In this document: positions 10,711 through 19,791 of the stretch, piece by piece | Layout: each line of letters starts with the position of its first letter | Numbering within the stretch: position 1 is the first letter of the stretch | NCBI GenBank assembly: GCA_041874725.1 | Contig: CP097466.1 | Span: 5,580,001 to 5,644,000 of the forward strand | Direction: 5' to 3' | Source: Duganella sp. BuS-21 | GTDB lineage: Bacteria; Pseudomonadota; Gammaproteobacteria; Burkholderiales; Burkholderiaceae_D | Length of the DNA: 64,000 nucleotides | Translations under genes and position numbers: made by a program | Notes under the pieces: model-generated | The model's database searches: none | The model's input: the letters and a program-made list of their open reading frames with translations, nothing else | What the model was told of the DNA's origin: nothing

Positions 10711-11039
10711 GCAAGACCGCTGGCGTCAAGAATGTTCAGCGAAGTCCGGTGATCGACCTTCAGCAGTGACGCGGTCGTTTGATCGGCGAACACCGCCTCG
10801 CCAGCACCGGTAACAATAACAAGATGCGAAGCAGGTATCGTAATATGGACAACTTGGTGCGGATCAGCGAGATACCTGATTTCAATACCCATCGAGAGCT
10901 CGCCGTTCCGAACAACAAGATCGGCAACATTTGGTGACCTGGAGCGATTGAACAAAAAATCAGCGCCCGCTCTCTCCAGCATCGCACCGACCAGATGCCG
11001 GGCGAAACGCATCGCAATCGCATCATTTTTCTGCGCCAT
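10599..11039 (-). CDS. Hypothetical protein, PD-(D/E)XK-like N-terminal half, chimeric C-terminus
   Basis: 146 residues, with GAGGAA seven bases before ATG 11039. Residues 1-110 look like a real folded domain: helices, then ERAGADFLFNR, then ADLVVRNG and MGIEIRYL, an alpha-D-[E]xR pattern like that of restriction-nuclease-fold proteins. The same order of elements occurs in the neighbour at 11136-11477, so the two may be distant paralogues. The last 35 residues are Arg/Cys/Ser-rich and antisense to the remnant at 10523-10710, which suggests the natural 3' end was lost by recombination near 10715. Same strand as its neighbour, 96 bp downstream. Function unknown. Confidence 0.5.
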   Translation of the reverse strand: MAQKNDAIAMRFARHLVGAMLERAGADFLFNRSRSPNVADLVVRNGELSMGIEIRYLADPHQVVHITIPASHLVIVTGAGEAVFADQTTASLLKVDHRTSLNILDASGLAARTWRRSRGCSCCSVLVWRCPCSPRRPAWCRSGGSG

Positions 11040-11135
11040 ATATTCCTCACAAAAACTTAGCGAGCACAGGAATAATCTGAGTACCCCACTGGAAACAGTC
11101 GGAATATGCCACTGCTTAGCCGCGAGTCTACACCT

Positions 11136-11477
11136 TTAATATAAAACTTCGCCCCCGTTCACCGCTCGGTCCACAACACAAAGGAAGAAAGGAACCTTGG
11201 TTGCTTGAGCGCGTTTCACATCGTCCAAGCTGAACTTTACGGAGTACCCCATGCCCACAGCCGGCGTCCGGGAAGTAGTCTTGACTTGCACAAAGAAAAA
11301 TGGTCCAGTCCGGTCACCGTTTGCATCGACCAAATAAACTATGTAGTCCAACGTAGGCGCGTTATAGCTGAGCAAGTAGGCATCGAATAAAAAGCGTGCG
11401 CCAGCTACAGGGCGCATGAATTCAGATATGCACAAAAACTCTCCAGCCCGGCCCGTAAGATTGCTAATGTTACTCAT
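11136..11477 (-). CDS. DUF4365-like small protein (PD-(D/E)XK-type fold suspected)
   Basis: 113 residues, start ATG 11477 with AGGAGA seven bases upstream. The N-terminus SNLTGRAGEFLCISEFMR matches the helix of DUF4365-type domains (G-x-A/G-E). It is followed by LDYIVYL and a strand FFFVQVKTTS, giving an E...D...QVK pattern typical of the restriction-endonuclease-like fold. It is somewhat shorter than common DUF4365 domains. Lower-GC, accessory-looking sequence surrounds it. In other genomes this domain occurs in defence and mobile contexts, but no partner such as an ATPase or reverse transcriptase is visible here. Function unknown. Confidence 0.55.
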   Translation of the reverse strand: MSNISNLTGRAGEFLCISEFMRPVAGARFLFDAYLLSYNAPTLDYIVYLVDANGDRTGPFFFVQVKTTSRTPAVGMGYSVKFSLDDVKRAQATKVPFFLCVVDRAVNGGEVLY

Positions 11478-11655
11478 CGCTATCTCCTGTCGCCGTCAAA
11501 CAGCCTTTATAGCGGCACTCTGTAGCTCCGGCTTTGCTCCTAGTCACAAACTTTTGATATTTATAATGGACTAGCGCAAGCGGGTATGATGCTCACTCGC
11601 CTCCCAAAAAACCACAGAGGCGGATGAACTATTTGATGCAGCCATCTCCCGGTCC

Positions 11656-11955
11656 ATGAATTATCGTTCAGAAAAGGAAGGATGGCTGTTCGGCGCTCTT
11701 GGGATTGAATCTGGTCGACCGTATGTCCAGTTGATGCCAGACCCGCTCGAGCGAGTGGCTCGCAAGATCGTGGCTGGTTTGGCGCACAAAACAGGATCGA
11801 GACCTATCCTCGCTAGGTCTACTGTGACTCTTGATGAAATCAACGGTCGCGGCGAGCACTTCGATTGGGCGCCTGATTTTTCATATAGCTCAACTGAGTC
11901 TTCTTGGGAATTATGGTTTTTTGACTCGGTGCGCATCGTTGTATTCAACAATTAG
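11656..11955 (+). CDS. Hypothetical protein, probably 5'-frameshifted
   Basis: 99 residues from ATG 11656 (MNYRSEKEGWLFGALG) to stop 11955, with no ribosome site at this ATG. Upstream the same frame is open to 11590 and encodes plausible residues (TTEADELFDAAISRS). ATG 11589 enters that frame only if the A6 run at 11606-11611 were one base shorter, which would give a 121-residue protein. Alternatively an 11-codon leader at 11624-11659, preceded by GAGG, overlaps the 11656 ATG as ATGA and could couple translation. No family recognised. Lower GC than the neighbours, in the accessory patch. Confidence 0.45.
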   Translation: MNYRSEKEGWLFGALGIESGRPYVQLMPDPLERVARKIVAGLAHKTGSRPILARSTVTLDEINGRGEHFDWAPDFSYSSTESSWELWFFDSVRIVVFNN

Positions 11956-12146
11956 CCGAATTTCAGCAAGACTGATACGCCAGCGTCTTCAATTCAACAG
12001 TTTAAACTTTGAACAAACACGACAAATTTCTCACTGAGGGGGGGCGATTGTCTGTGATGGTGACCTCGCTGAGTAAAAAAACCGCATAGTCGCACGTGCC
12101 GGCAAGTGTATGATTCTCGTTCCTCCACTTCGAAAAAGTGAACGCT

Positions 12147-12488
12147 ATGGCCAAGTACCTGATTTCTTTTCCCAGCGCGGCGATGGTCGTGAGCGTTGCC
12201 GAATTGCCGGCGGTGGGCGAGGCTGCGCGTATCGTCATTGAGGAGGCCAAGGCGGCCGGCGTCTACGTCTACGCCGGCGGCATCGACGAAAGTGTGGCGC
12301 CCGTGCTGGTCTCGGCAAACGGCTCGGTCGCGGAAGGCGGCTACCCGTGGGCACCTGCGCTCAACGGCGGCTTTACGGTGCTGGAACTGCCGTCGCGTGA
12401 GGACGCCATCTCGTGGGCCGCGCGCATCGCCAAAGCTTGTCAATGTCAGCAAGAACTGCGCGTGTTCCAGTTCGATCCCGCATCATAA
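12147..12488 (+). CDS. YCII-related (DGPF-type) domain protein
   Basis: 113 residues from ATG 12147 (MAKYLISFPSAAM); an in-frame GTG three codons earlier is also possible. The layout is a ferredoxin-like alpha/beta fold: first strand KYLISF, a long helix, YVYAGGIDESVAPVLV, then GGYPWAPALNGGFTVLELPSRE with a helix of ALNGG/EDA type near the end. This fits the YciI-related superfamily often found beside ECF sigma factors, though none is adjacent here. Enzymatic role unknown for most members. Codon use is host-like, unlike the low-GC gene before it. Confidence 0.7.
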   Translation: MAKYLISFPSAAMVVSVAELPAVGEAARIVIEEAKAAGVYVYAGGIDESVAPVLVSANGSVAEGGYPWAPALNGGFTVLELPSREDAISWAARIAKACQCQQELRVFQFDPAS

Positions 12489-12506
12489 AAACCACAAGGA
12501 GATCAC

Positions 12507-12569
12507 ATGAATATCGGCGCCGTATTACTCGCAGCCGTTTCCAGCTTTATGCCGGAGTTTGAAGCATGA
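12507..12569 (+). CDS. 20-residue ORF with a strong ribosome site
   Basis: ATG 12507 follows AAGGAG by six bases and encodes MNIGAVLLAAVSSFMPEFEA before a TGA. It is 18 bp after the YCII-like gene. It could be a small hydrophobic peptide, or the stub of a gene deleted here, since the ribosome site is much better than the product length suggests. Confidence 0.3.
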   Translation: MNIGAVLLAAVSSFMPEFEA

Positions 12570-12616
12570 AGCAACAGACGGTATAAACTGTGGGTATCTA
12601 TTCTGCGGAGATTGCG

Positions 12617-12847
12617 ATGGATGACACAGTCAATGCGCTTGTTCAGCGGGGGCTAGCTTTGTCGAAGGACGAGGGTTCACGCCTGGTTGACCTTCTGCTG
12701 GAGTCACTCCAAGAGCCGCCTACTGCAGAAGTCGGAGAGGCCTGGAGCGAAGAGATCAATCGCCGTCTGGCCGCATATGATCGTGGCGAAACCAAAAGCA
12801 TCTCGGCAAAGGATATCTTCGCTGTTGCGCGAAGCATTGCAAAATGA
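12617..12847 (+). CDS. Addiction-module antitoxin, Unstab_antitox/RelB-like
   Basis: 76 residues from ATG 12617 (MDDTVNALVQRGLALS). The core LSKDEGSRLVDLLLESLQE followed by VGEAWSEEINRRLAAYDRGE and a short C-terminal tail matches the putative addiction module component family (PF09720). These small proteins normally sit just before a ParE/RelE-type toxin with overlapping ends. Here the overlapping ATG exists (12844) but the toxin frame stops after 13 codons, so the antitoxin is an orphan. A nine-codon upstream extension from 12590 is less likely. Confidence 0.75.
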   Translation: MDDTVNALVQRGLALSKDEGSRLVDLLLESLQEPPTAEVGEAWSEEINRRLAAYDRGETKSISAKDIFAVARSIAK

Positions 12848-12885
12848 TCCAGGCACGCTTCCTGGGCAGGAAGCTGTCGAAGTGA
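12844..12885 (+). pseudogene. Truncated toxin stub of the antitoxin pair
   Basis: ATG 12844 overlaps the antitoxin stop as ATGA and encodes MIQARFLGRKLSK, then TGA. ParE/RelE toxins of such pairs commonly begin with a short strand of the MxxRF(L/H) type, so this looks like the toxin start joined to unrelated sequence. The helicase gene ends seven bases further on. Confidence 0.35.
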
Positions 12886-12892
12886 GGCACTC

Positions 12893-14143
12893 TCACAGCC
12901 GGTCAAGCAGCTGGCGTTCGGCCCTGTCGCTGAGGACCAGCACCAGCTTTAGCCTGGCGCGCGTCATGCCGACGAATAGCTTGCGCAGCACCAGTTGATC
13001 CATTTCCGCGAAGTCGATCTCGGTGAAGATGATGGCCGGCGCCGATTGGCCTTTGAAGCGGTAGACCGATTCGGCCAACAAACCGCCGTCGCGGTATTGC
13101 GGATTGCCGAACAGGTCGTACTCGCCGGTGAAGGATTTCAGGGTATGCACGTCACTCAACTGGTCCAGGTGCAGGATGACCGATTTTTCACGGCCGCGGA
13201 ACGAGGCAATGGCGATGTCGTCGCGCGTGAAGCCGGCGCCCAGGCATAGCGTGATGGCGCGGCGCGTTTGCGCCAGCATCGCTTCGGTGTCGCCTTCCGG
13301 GTAAATCAGTTCTTCGATATCGGCGCCCTTGAAGGGACTGCCCGCCTCCACCGGCGTTTGCGTGGCGCCGATCGCAGCGAGGATGTCGACGATCTGGCGC
13401 GGACTGCGGTAGTTGGTGTCCGAGTGCAGCGTCACCCAGCCCGGCAACGGCACGCTGTCCTTGCCGTACAGGTTCTGGTTCGGATCTTCGAGCCAGATCG
13501 CGCGGCCGTCTTCCTTGAGCATGCGCAGCACGATGTCGCGCCAGGCGATGGAAAAGTCCTGGCCTTCGTCGACAATCACCACATCGTATTTCCAGCTCTC
13601 CGGCAGCGGCGAGGCGGTCATCTGCGCTTCGATCTGCTCCCACACGTCGGACGCGCCATAGTTGGGCGCGCCGCCCTGCTCGCGCGCGAAGGCATCGCTC
13701 AGCATGTGGAAGCTGACCACGCGCCCGCCCGCAGGCATCAACCGCGCGATGTGGTCGGCCAGCGGCCGGTTGTAGCACACGTACAGCGGACATAAACCGG
13801 CATCGATGGCGGCGCTGAATTCCGCCAGCGCCAGTTGCGTCTTGCCGCTGCCGGCCGTGCCCACCACGCGCAGGCGGAACGGCGCGAAGTCCAGCCGCCG
13901 CGCCCACGTCGCCAGGCCGCCGGCCAGCCGCGACACCATCTCGGCGGCGTTGCCGATCATCGAACTGGGATCGGGACGAAGGCTCAGCATATTGCCGAGA
14001 AAGCGCGTGACCTTGTCGAACTGCTCGTTGGGTTCCGCATCGGCGACGGGCAGGGTTTCGCGGATCACCGCCGCCAGCCGGTGCTTGCTGCTGGCGTCCA
14101 GGATGTGGCGTGGATCGATGCCGGCCAGGTGCGGGTCGCGCAC
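12893..14143 (-). pseudogene. UvrD/Rep-like helicase part of a broken NERD-helicase gene
   Basis: 416 residues as an open frame from ATG 14143, but the homologous coding sequence runs upstream without a shift into the NERD part at 14159-14527, with one TAA (14161-14159) between. Walker A is VGTAGSGKTQLAL, Walker B is VVIVDEGQDF, then EDPNQNLYG, YRSPRQI, a late motif YRFKGQSAPAIIF and motif VI FVGMTRARLKL, all of superfamily 1 helicases. Intact relatives are single NERD plus helicase proteins of about 545 residues. The reading across the stop is DYLL-stop-CPDYIVRDPH, where a Tyr codon turned to TAA would explain the break. Possible expression as two pieces cannot be excluded. Confidence 0.7.
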
Positions 14144-14158
14144 GATGTAGTCCGGGCA

Positions 14159-14527
14159 TTACAGCAGATAGTCGATCGACATCTCGCCGCCGAAACGCTC
14201 GGTCAACCCTTTGATCGAGCGCATGATGTGATTGGCCACCTTGCGTGGCTTGCCGGCGTAGTTCTTGACCAGCCCTTCCGGCGTCTCGTTGAGGAAGCCC
14301 GATTTCTGCTCGACCAGCAGCACGCGGCCGTTCGGCGCGACGATGATGAAGTCGATTTCGTCATACGCCGAGAAGCCGTTTTCCACATTGGTCCAGTGCA
14401 CCCCGTGGTAGATGCGGTACGGTTCCTCGGCCAGCGCAGCCTTGAGATAGGTGAGTGTTTCGATCTCGCGCGCCGCAGCGCCAGTGCCGGACATCTCTTG
14501 CCAGCCGGTGGGATGAAGATGGGCCAT
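14159..14527 (-). pseudogene. NERD nuclease-related domain, 5' part of the broken NERD-helicase gene
   Basis: 122 residues from ATG 14527. The NERD (nuclease-related) domain core is visible: YRIYHGVHWTN, then YDEIDFIIVAPNGRVLLVEQKSG, the D...E-x-K pattern of the restriction-endonuclease fold. It ends at TAA 14161-14159 in the same frame as the helicase part. NERD-helicases are thought to process nucleic acids and are sometimes linked to phage defence or repair. The motifs in both parts are well kept, so the stop is probably recent, a sequencing error, or read through. Confidence 0.7.
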
Positions 14528-14668
14528 GGGGACTCAACGCCTGTGGGGAAAAACACATTGTAGCGCCGCCCGGCCGGATCAGCCGCAGGGTAACTCTTGC
14601 GTGTATGATTGTCGCCCATCGGGCCCACCGGTCCGATAGCCTAGACCAAGATACCAAGGGAGATGCCT

Positions 14669-16495
14669 GTGTCACCAAAAACTATCAGCACGCTGCTGGC
14701 GGTCACCGCCATGGCAGCCGCCAGCAGCACCGTGCTGGCCGCCCCCACCGCCAAACCCAGCGCCGCCGAAGCGGACCGCTTTCTGGCCGATACCGAAGCG
14801 AAGCTGAACAAGCTGAATAACGAACAGGCCCGCGCCGCCTGGGTCGGTTCCAACTTCATCACCGACGATACCGAAGGCATCACCGCCTATTTCGCCGAGC
14901 GCTATCTGAGCGCCTCGGGCGCAGCGGCCATCGGCGCGCGCCGTTTCAACGGCTTGAAGCTGTCGCCTGAAGCAGCGCGCAAGATGATGCTGTTGCAGCA
15001 GACCGTGGTCTTCGCCGATCCGAAGGAACGCGAGCAGTACGCCTCGCTGCAGGCCGCCCTGAACGGCGCCTACGGCAAAGCCAAGTACTGCCCGAAGAAG
15101 GACGACGGCAGCGCCGACGCCTGCATGGCGCTGGGCGAAATGGAAAAAGTCCTGGCCAACAGCCGCGACGAACCGAAACTCAAACAGATGTGGGCCGGCT
15201 GGCACGCGCAGGCGCCGGCCTATAAACAGAAGTACATCGACTACGTCGCCCTGTCCAACAAGGGCGCCAAACAGATGGGCTTCGCCGACACCGGCGTGAT
15301 GTGGCGCTCGCAGTACGACATGCCGCCGGAAGCCTTCGCCGCCGAGATGGAACGCCTGTGGCAGCAAGTCAAGCCGCTGTACGATGCGCTGCACACCTAC
15401 ACCCGCCACAAGCTGCGCGCCACCTACGGCGCGGACGTGGTGCCGCTGACCGGCCCGATTCCGTCCCACCTGTTCGGCAATATGTGGAGCCAGACCTGGA
15501 CCAATCTGTATCCGATCCTGAAGCCGGCCGGCGAAACCAAGAGCTACGACCTGACCAAGGTGCTGGAGCAGCGCAAGACCGACGCCAAGCAGATGACCAA
15601 GTACGCCGAGACCTTCTACACCTCGCTCGGCATGCAGAAGCTGCCGGAGACGTTCTGGGAACGCTCGCTGCTGACCAAGCCGCGCGACCGCGACGTGGTG
15701 TGTCATGCCTCGGCATGGCCGCTGAATGAAAAAGACGACGTGCGCATCAAGATGTGCATCACGCCGACCGCCGAAGATTTCACCGTAATCCACCATGAGC
15801 TGGGCCACGTGTACTACTTCCTCGGCTACACCAAGCAGCCTTTCCTGTTCCGCAACGGCGCCAACGACGGCTTCCACGAAGCCATCGGCGACACCGTGGC
15901 GCTGTCGATCACGCCGGGCTACCTGAAGAAGATCGGCCTGATGGACCAGGAGCCGGACGTCAACGCCGACATCCCGCAACTGCTGGAACGCGCGCTGAGC
16001 AAGGTGGCGATCCTGCCGTTCGCCTACTCGGTCGACAAATGGCGCTGGGATGTCTACTCGGGCAAGACCAAGCCGGCTGACTACGACCAGCGCTGGTGGC
16101 AGCTGCGCGAGCAGTACATGGGCATGAAGCGTCCGCTGGCCGGCATCGACGCCAGCGGTTTCGACGCCGGCGCCAAGTACCACGTGGCGGCCGACGTGCC
16201 GTACTCGCGCTACTTCCTGGCCGACATGCTGCAGTTCCAGTTCCACCGCGCGCTGTGCCGCGAGGCCGGCTACAGCGGCCCCCTGAACCGCTGTTCAGTG
16301 TACGGCAACGCCAAGGCCGGCGCCAAGCTGCAGCAGATGCTGGAACTGGGCGCCAGCAAGCCATGGCCGGAGGCGCTGAAAGCCATTTCGGGCGAAGACA
16401 AAATCGACGGCAACGCGCTGATCGAATACTTCGCACCGCTGAAAACCTGGCTCGATCAGCAGAACGCCGCGTTCGCAGCGGCCGAGAAGAAGTAA
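14669..16495 (+). CDS. M2-family peptidyl-dipeptidase (angiotensin-converting-enzyme-like)
   Basis: Zinc peptidase that removes C-terminal dipeptides, probably periplasmic. GTG 14669 is favoured over ATG 14663, because GGGAG (14658-14662) touches the ATG but sits six bases from the GTG; the product is then 608 residues. A signal peptide ([20 protein letters not shown]) precedes PTAKP. Counting from ATG 14663, the zinc site is HHELGH with ligands H378 and H382 and catalytic E379; the third ligand is E406 in GFHEAIGD, with the spacing of the M2 family. Length matches single-domain bacterial ACE homologues. Stands alone, followed by a shared terminator at 16513-16536. Confidence 0.92.
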   Translation: MSPKTISTLLAVTAMAAASSTVLAAPTAKPSAAEADRFLADTEAKLNKLNNEQARAAWVGSNFITDDTEGITAYFAERYLSASGAAAIGARRFNGLKLSPEAARKMMLLQQTVVFADPKEREQYASLQAALNGAYGKAKYCPKKDDGSADACMALGEMEKVLANSRDEPKLKQMWAGWHAQAPAYKQKYIDYVALSNKGAKQMGFADTGVMWRSQYDMPPEAFAAEMERLWQQVKPLYDALHTYTRHKLRATYGADVVPLTGPIPSHLFGNMWSQTWTNLYPILKPAGETKSYDLTKVLEQRKTDAKQMTKYAETFYTSLGMQKLPETFWERSLLTKPRDRDVVCHASAWPLNEKDDVRIKMCITPTAEDFTVIHHELGHVYYFLGYTKQPFLFRNGANDGFHEAIGDTVALSITPGYLKKIGLMDQEPDVNADIPQLLERALSKVAILPFAYSVDKWRWDVYSGKTKPADYDQRWWQLREQYMGMKRPLAGIDASGFDAGAKYHVAADVPYSRYFLADMLQFQFHRALCREAGYSGPLNRCSVYGNAKAGAKLQQMLELGASKPWPEALKAISGEDKIDGNALIEYFAPLKTWLDQQNAAFAAAEKK

Positions 16496-16512
16496 GTATT
16501 AAGCAATAAAAA

Positions 16513-16536
16513 AACGGCGTCCCGAGGGACGCCGTT
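16513..16536. terminator. Bidirectional Rho-independent terminator
   Basis: Perfect 11-bp stem (AACGGCGTCCC / GGGACGCCGTT) with a two-base centre, between the convergent M2 peptidase and TonB receptor genes. On the minus strand it runs into seven T residues, so it is strongest for the receptor gene; on the plus strand it is followed by CTTATTT. Confidence 0.85.
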
Positions 16537-16557
16537 CTTATTTGCGATGAAGTCAGC

Positions 16558-19314
16558 TTAGAACTTGTAGTTCACGCCGGCCAGGATGGTGCGGCCGTAC
16601 TTCTGGTATTCCAGCTGCTGGTTGGCGGTGCCGGTGTAGGTTTCGTAGGCGGTGTTGGTCAGGTTGTTCACCTGCAGTACCACGCCCATGCCCTTCAGTG
16701 CGCCTTCGCTGAAGCTGTAGCCCACCTGGAAGTCCACCACGTTTTCGCCAACCACGTAGCGCAGGCTGCGCTCGCCGTTGAAGTTGCCGATCTCACCCAC
16801 GAAGTCCGAACGACGACGTTGGTTGATGCGGGTCTCGAAGCCGTTCTTTTCGAAGTACACCGTCAGGTTGGTGGTGTGCTTCGACAGACCTGGCAGCGGG
16901 ATCTTGGAGCCGATGCTGCCGCTTGGGTCTTCGATCGCGATCGAGCTGTCGCTGTAGGTGTGGCTGGCCTGCACGCCGAAACCGTCGAGCGACTTGGTCA
17001 GCAGGTTCAGCGGCAGCGATGCCGACAGTTCCGCGCCTTTCAGCGTGCCGCCGCTGCCGTTGTACGGCGCCGAGTAGTCCCCGTTGGTAAACTTCGCCTT
17101 GGTGCCAGGAATGAATTTCGAGAAATCGTAATCCTTGGTCTGGGTGTAGATGTAGGTGTTCAGCTTTTTGTAGAAGCCGGCCAGTGCAACATAGGCTTTC
17201 TTGTCGAAGTATTTTTCATACGAGACGTCGAACGCATTGGCGCGCCATGGGTCCAGCTTGGCATTGCCGCCGCTGCCGCCTGGTTTGAAGGTGGTGTCGG
17301 ACACGCCGAAGTCCAGCGCCGAGCGCAGCTGGTCGACGCGTGGACGCGCGATCTGCTTGGCCGCCGCCAGACGCAGGGTCTGCTGGCCGTCGAACTGGAA
17401 CGACAGGTTCATGCTTGGCAGGTAGTCGGTGTACTTCTTGCCGTCATGCACAGGCTTGACCTGCTGGCCGGCAGGCGCCGTGCCATCGTAGTAGTTGGCG
17501 TCCGACGACTGGTCGGTGTGCTGCGCCTGGATACCGACGTTACCGCGCATGCTGACATCGCCCAGTTCCGCTTCCAGGTTGGCCTTGATGAAGGTGGTGG
17601 TGATCTTCTCATTCACGTCCCAAGCCTTGGAGATCAGGTAGCTCTCGGTATCGGTCGGATTGAAGGTCATGAACTTCGACACCATCGCCGGCACGTTCCA
17701 GGTCGGGATCGTACCGACGCCGGCGAAGCTCAGGTCGGCCGAGCCAAACAGGAAGCCGTTGTTCAGGCTGACCGGGTCGGTGCCTTTCAGGTTGATGTTG
17801 CCTTCAGGCTGACGCTTCTGCTTGCTGCGATCGGCATAGTTGACGCCGGCGTCGATGCTCGACACGAATTTCTCCAGCGCGGCCGGTACCGGGGCGGTGG
17901 CCACCAGTTTAAAGCCCTTCAGCTCGTCTTCCACGCGCGGCGTCTTGCCGTAGCCGGAACCGTAGATGGTCGGGCCGATGAACAGCGTGGCCGGGTTGCT
18001 GTAGTCGCGGCCCAGGCCGATGTTCGAATAGGTGCCGGTATTGAAGGTCAGCTTGGCGGTGTCCAGGTAGGCATTGCCGGCGCCGTCGTTGGTGCCGCGG
18101 CCGTTACCCAACTGGGCATTGTTTTCCAGGCTCAGTTCGTTACGCTTGGCTTTCGAGTAGTTGATGTCGGCGAACAGGGTCCAGTCCGACAGCTTCAGGG
18201 TGTTGCTCCAGCCCAGGGCGTGGATCTTGTCCTTGCGGTCGTTGTACATGCCGCGCACCAGCGGGTACACGCCGTTGGCGGTGGCGCTGGCCAGGGCGCC
18301 GGCCTGCACGTTGACGTTGGTGTAGCCGAAGGCCGGGGTGTTGTTGCCGTTCCAGCCGCCCAGGTTGATCTCGATCTGGTTGGCGGTTTCTTCACGGCGG
18401 AACTCGGACGCGTAGACGTCGACGATGCTGGTCCACTGCTTGTTAGGACGGTATTGCAGCACGCCCATGAAGCCGTCGCGCTTGCTCACGCCGCTGCGGG
18501 CGACGGCCTTGATGCCGTCCATGATGTAGGTGCCGGCTGGCACGCCTGGGCGGCCATCTTTTTTCCATGGCTCGTACAGGCCGGTTTCATTGTCCAGCAC
18601 TGGCGATTCCAGATGGGCGAAGCCGAGCGCGATACCGATGGTGCGGTTGGCGAACTGGTCGATGTAGCTGGCGCTGAAGCGGTTGCCGGTCGACTTGGCA
18701 TCGGCGATCTTGCCCAGCGAGTTCTTCTCGCCCCGGGCGTTCAGTGCCACGGCGCGGGTGCTGAAGGCCAGCGGACGCACGGTCTGCATGTCGATGGTGC
18801 CCGACAGACCCTGGCCAACCAGGCCGGCGTCAGGGGTTTTGTAGATGGTGACGCCGCTGATCAGTTCCGATGGGTACTGGTCGAACTCAACGCTGCGGTT
18901 GTCGCCGGTCGAGACTTGCTCGCGGCCGTTCAACAGGGTAGTCGAGAAGTCCGGGGACAAGCCACGCACCGAGATCACTTGCGCACGGCCGGCGACGCGC
19001 TGGGCGGCCAGGCCTGGCAGGCGCGAGATCGATTCGGCGATCGAGGCGTCCGGCAGCTTGCCGATGTCTTCGGCGGAAATGGCTTCAACGATCGAGCTGG
19101 AGTCTTTCTTGATCGAGATCGCGTCTTCGATACCGCGGCGGATACCGGCCACGGTCACCGACATGACTTTCGGCTCATCGGCCGAAGCGGCCTCGCCGCT
19201 AGCGGATTGGGCGTATACCGGCGCGGTGGCGGCGGCGAACAACAGTGCGCAACCTGCGGCAACTGGTTTCAACGGGAATGCAGTGTGGCTGCGCGTACTT
19301 GCGAAGATGTTCAT
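16558..19314 (-). CDS. TonB-dependent outer-membrane receptor for maltodextrin-type substrates
   Basis: 918-residue beta-barrel receptor powered by TonB-ExbBD. It has a signal peptide ([14 protein letters not shown]), a plug domain ([38 protein letters not shown]) and a 22-strand type barrel ending in Phe (AGVNYKF). The plug motif [18 protein letters not shown] marks the Xanthomonas-Caulobacter subfamily, several members of which import maltodextrins or other glycans. It is divergent from two amylolytic enzymes, so starch oligosaccharides are the likely substrate. A consensus promoter with tandem repeats at its start lies upstream. The substrate is inferred; the family is certain. Confidence 0.92.
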   Translation of the reverse strand: MNIFASTRSHTAFPLKPVAAGCALLFAAATAPVYAQSASGEAASADEPKVMSVTVAGIRRGIEDAISIKKDSSSIVEAISAEDIGKLPDASIAESISRLPGLAAQRVAGRAQVISVRGLSPDFSTTLLNGREQVSTGDNRSVEFDQYPSELISGVTIYKTPDAGLVGQGLSGTIDMQTVRPLAFSTRAVALNARGEKNSLGKIADAKSTGNRFSASYIDQFANRTIGIALGFAHLESPVLDNETGLYEPWKKDGRPGVPAGTYIMDGIKAVARSGVSKRDGFMGVLQYRPNKQWTSIVDVYASEFRREETANQIEINLGGWNGNNTPAFGYTNVNVQAGALASATANGVYPLVRGMYNDRKDKIHALGWSNTLKLSDWTLFADINYSKAKRNELSLENNAQLGNGRGTNDGAGNAYLDTAKLTFNTGTYSNIGLGRDYSNPATLFIGPTIYGSGYGKTPRVEDELKGFKLVATAPVPAALEKFVSSIDAGVNYADRSKQKRQPEGNINLKGTDPVSLNNGFLFGSADLSFAGVGTIPTWNVPAMVSKFMTFNPTDTESYLISKAWDVNEKITTTFIKANLEAELGDVSMRGNVGIQAQHTDQSSDANYYDGTAPAGQQVKPVHDGKKYTDYLPSMNLSFQFDGQQTLRLAAAKQIARPRVDQLRSALDFGVSDTTFKPGGSGGNAKLDPWRANAFDVSYEKYFDKKAYVALAGFYKKLNTYIYTQTKDYDFSKFIPGTKAKFTNGDYSAPYNGSGGTLKGAELSASLPLNLLTKSLDGFGVQASHTYSDSSIAIEDPSGSIGSKIPLPGLSKHTTNLTVYFEKNGFETRINQRRRSDFVGEIGNFNGERSLRYVVGENVVDFQVGYSFSEGALKGMGVVLQVNNLTNTAYETYTGTANQQLEYQKYGRTILAGVNYKF

Positions 19315-19385
19315 TTAATGTCCCCTCTCATGACACAAATATAAGTCCCGCAAAACAGCAACTACACGGGATCCAAGGAAAATCA

Positions 19386-19404
19386 ACGTTCTAAAGACGT
19401 TCTA
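19386..19404. promoter_or_regulatory. Tandem direct repeats ACGTTCTA at the receptor transcription start
   Basis: ACGTTCTA occurs at 19386-19393 and 19397-19404, exactly 11 bp apart, about one helical turn. The pair lies just downstream of the start point predicted for the TonB receptor promoter, a typical place for a repressor to bind. Confidence 0.45.
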
Positions 19405-19412
19405 GGAAGAAT

Positions 19413-19440
19413 TTTGTACTAAAACTAGATTCGATGTCAA
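19413..19440 (-). promoter_or_regulatory. Promoter of the TonB receptor gene
   Basis: Minus strand: perfect -35 TTGACA (19440-19435), 16-bp spacer, -10 TACAAA (19418-19413). The start of transcription would fall near 19406, leaving a leader of about 90 nt with an ACTACA element (19361-19366). Confidence 0.5.
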
Positions 19441-19545
19441 TGAAACTTCCCGCCCACTACGGATTACAAGGCACCATGCAGGCGCCACGCCCCACGATAA
19501 GCTGGTTCACGTTGTATTTCGGCTACAAGCTCGTCGAGCACGACT

Positions 19546-19560
19546 TGTAGTAGAACTACA
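19546..19560. promoter_or_regulatory. Candidate operator TGTAGT-AGA-ACTACA
   Basis: Perfect 6-bp inverted repeat with a 3-bp centre, between the divergent receptor and amylase promoters. A second copy with one mismatch lies at 19792-19806. A dimeric regulator of starch genes binding both is inferred. Confidence 0.5.
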
Positions 19561-19715
19561 CAAAGCAGCAAAAAACAGGCTATTTTTGTGCTCCACCGGG
19601 CGCGTGGAACGCAGCCGCAGGCCGCAGATTCGCCCAACTTTCCGTGCTGAAACGCAAAATGGAGGAAAATGACAAGATTGTTGTATTCGGAGTCAATTCC
19701 GCCCATTCAGATAGT

Positions 19716-19744
19716 TTGATACGCCTGGGATTTCAGAGTATTCT
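19716..19744 (+). promoter_or_regulatory. Promoter of the amylase-esterase fusion operon
   Basis: TTGATA (19716-19721), a 17-bp spacer, then TATTCT (19739-19744). Transcription would start near 19751, so the palindrome at 19792-19806 would lie in the leader. Confidence 0.5.
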
Positions 19745-19791
19745 CTCGTAAAATCAAAGCACTAAGCTCGACAGCGTTAAAAATACGAGCC

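Noticed and set aside
16819..19344. 841-codon open frame antisense to the TonB receptor
   Set aside because: It is the mirror of a high-GC coding sequence; the product is His/Arg/Val/Gly-rich with no domain, and the receptor on the other strand is unmistakable.
19464..19706. 80-codon minus-strand frame in the receptor/amylase intergenic region
   Set aside because: No ribosome site, and it overlaps operator-like and promoter elements that explain the region better.
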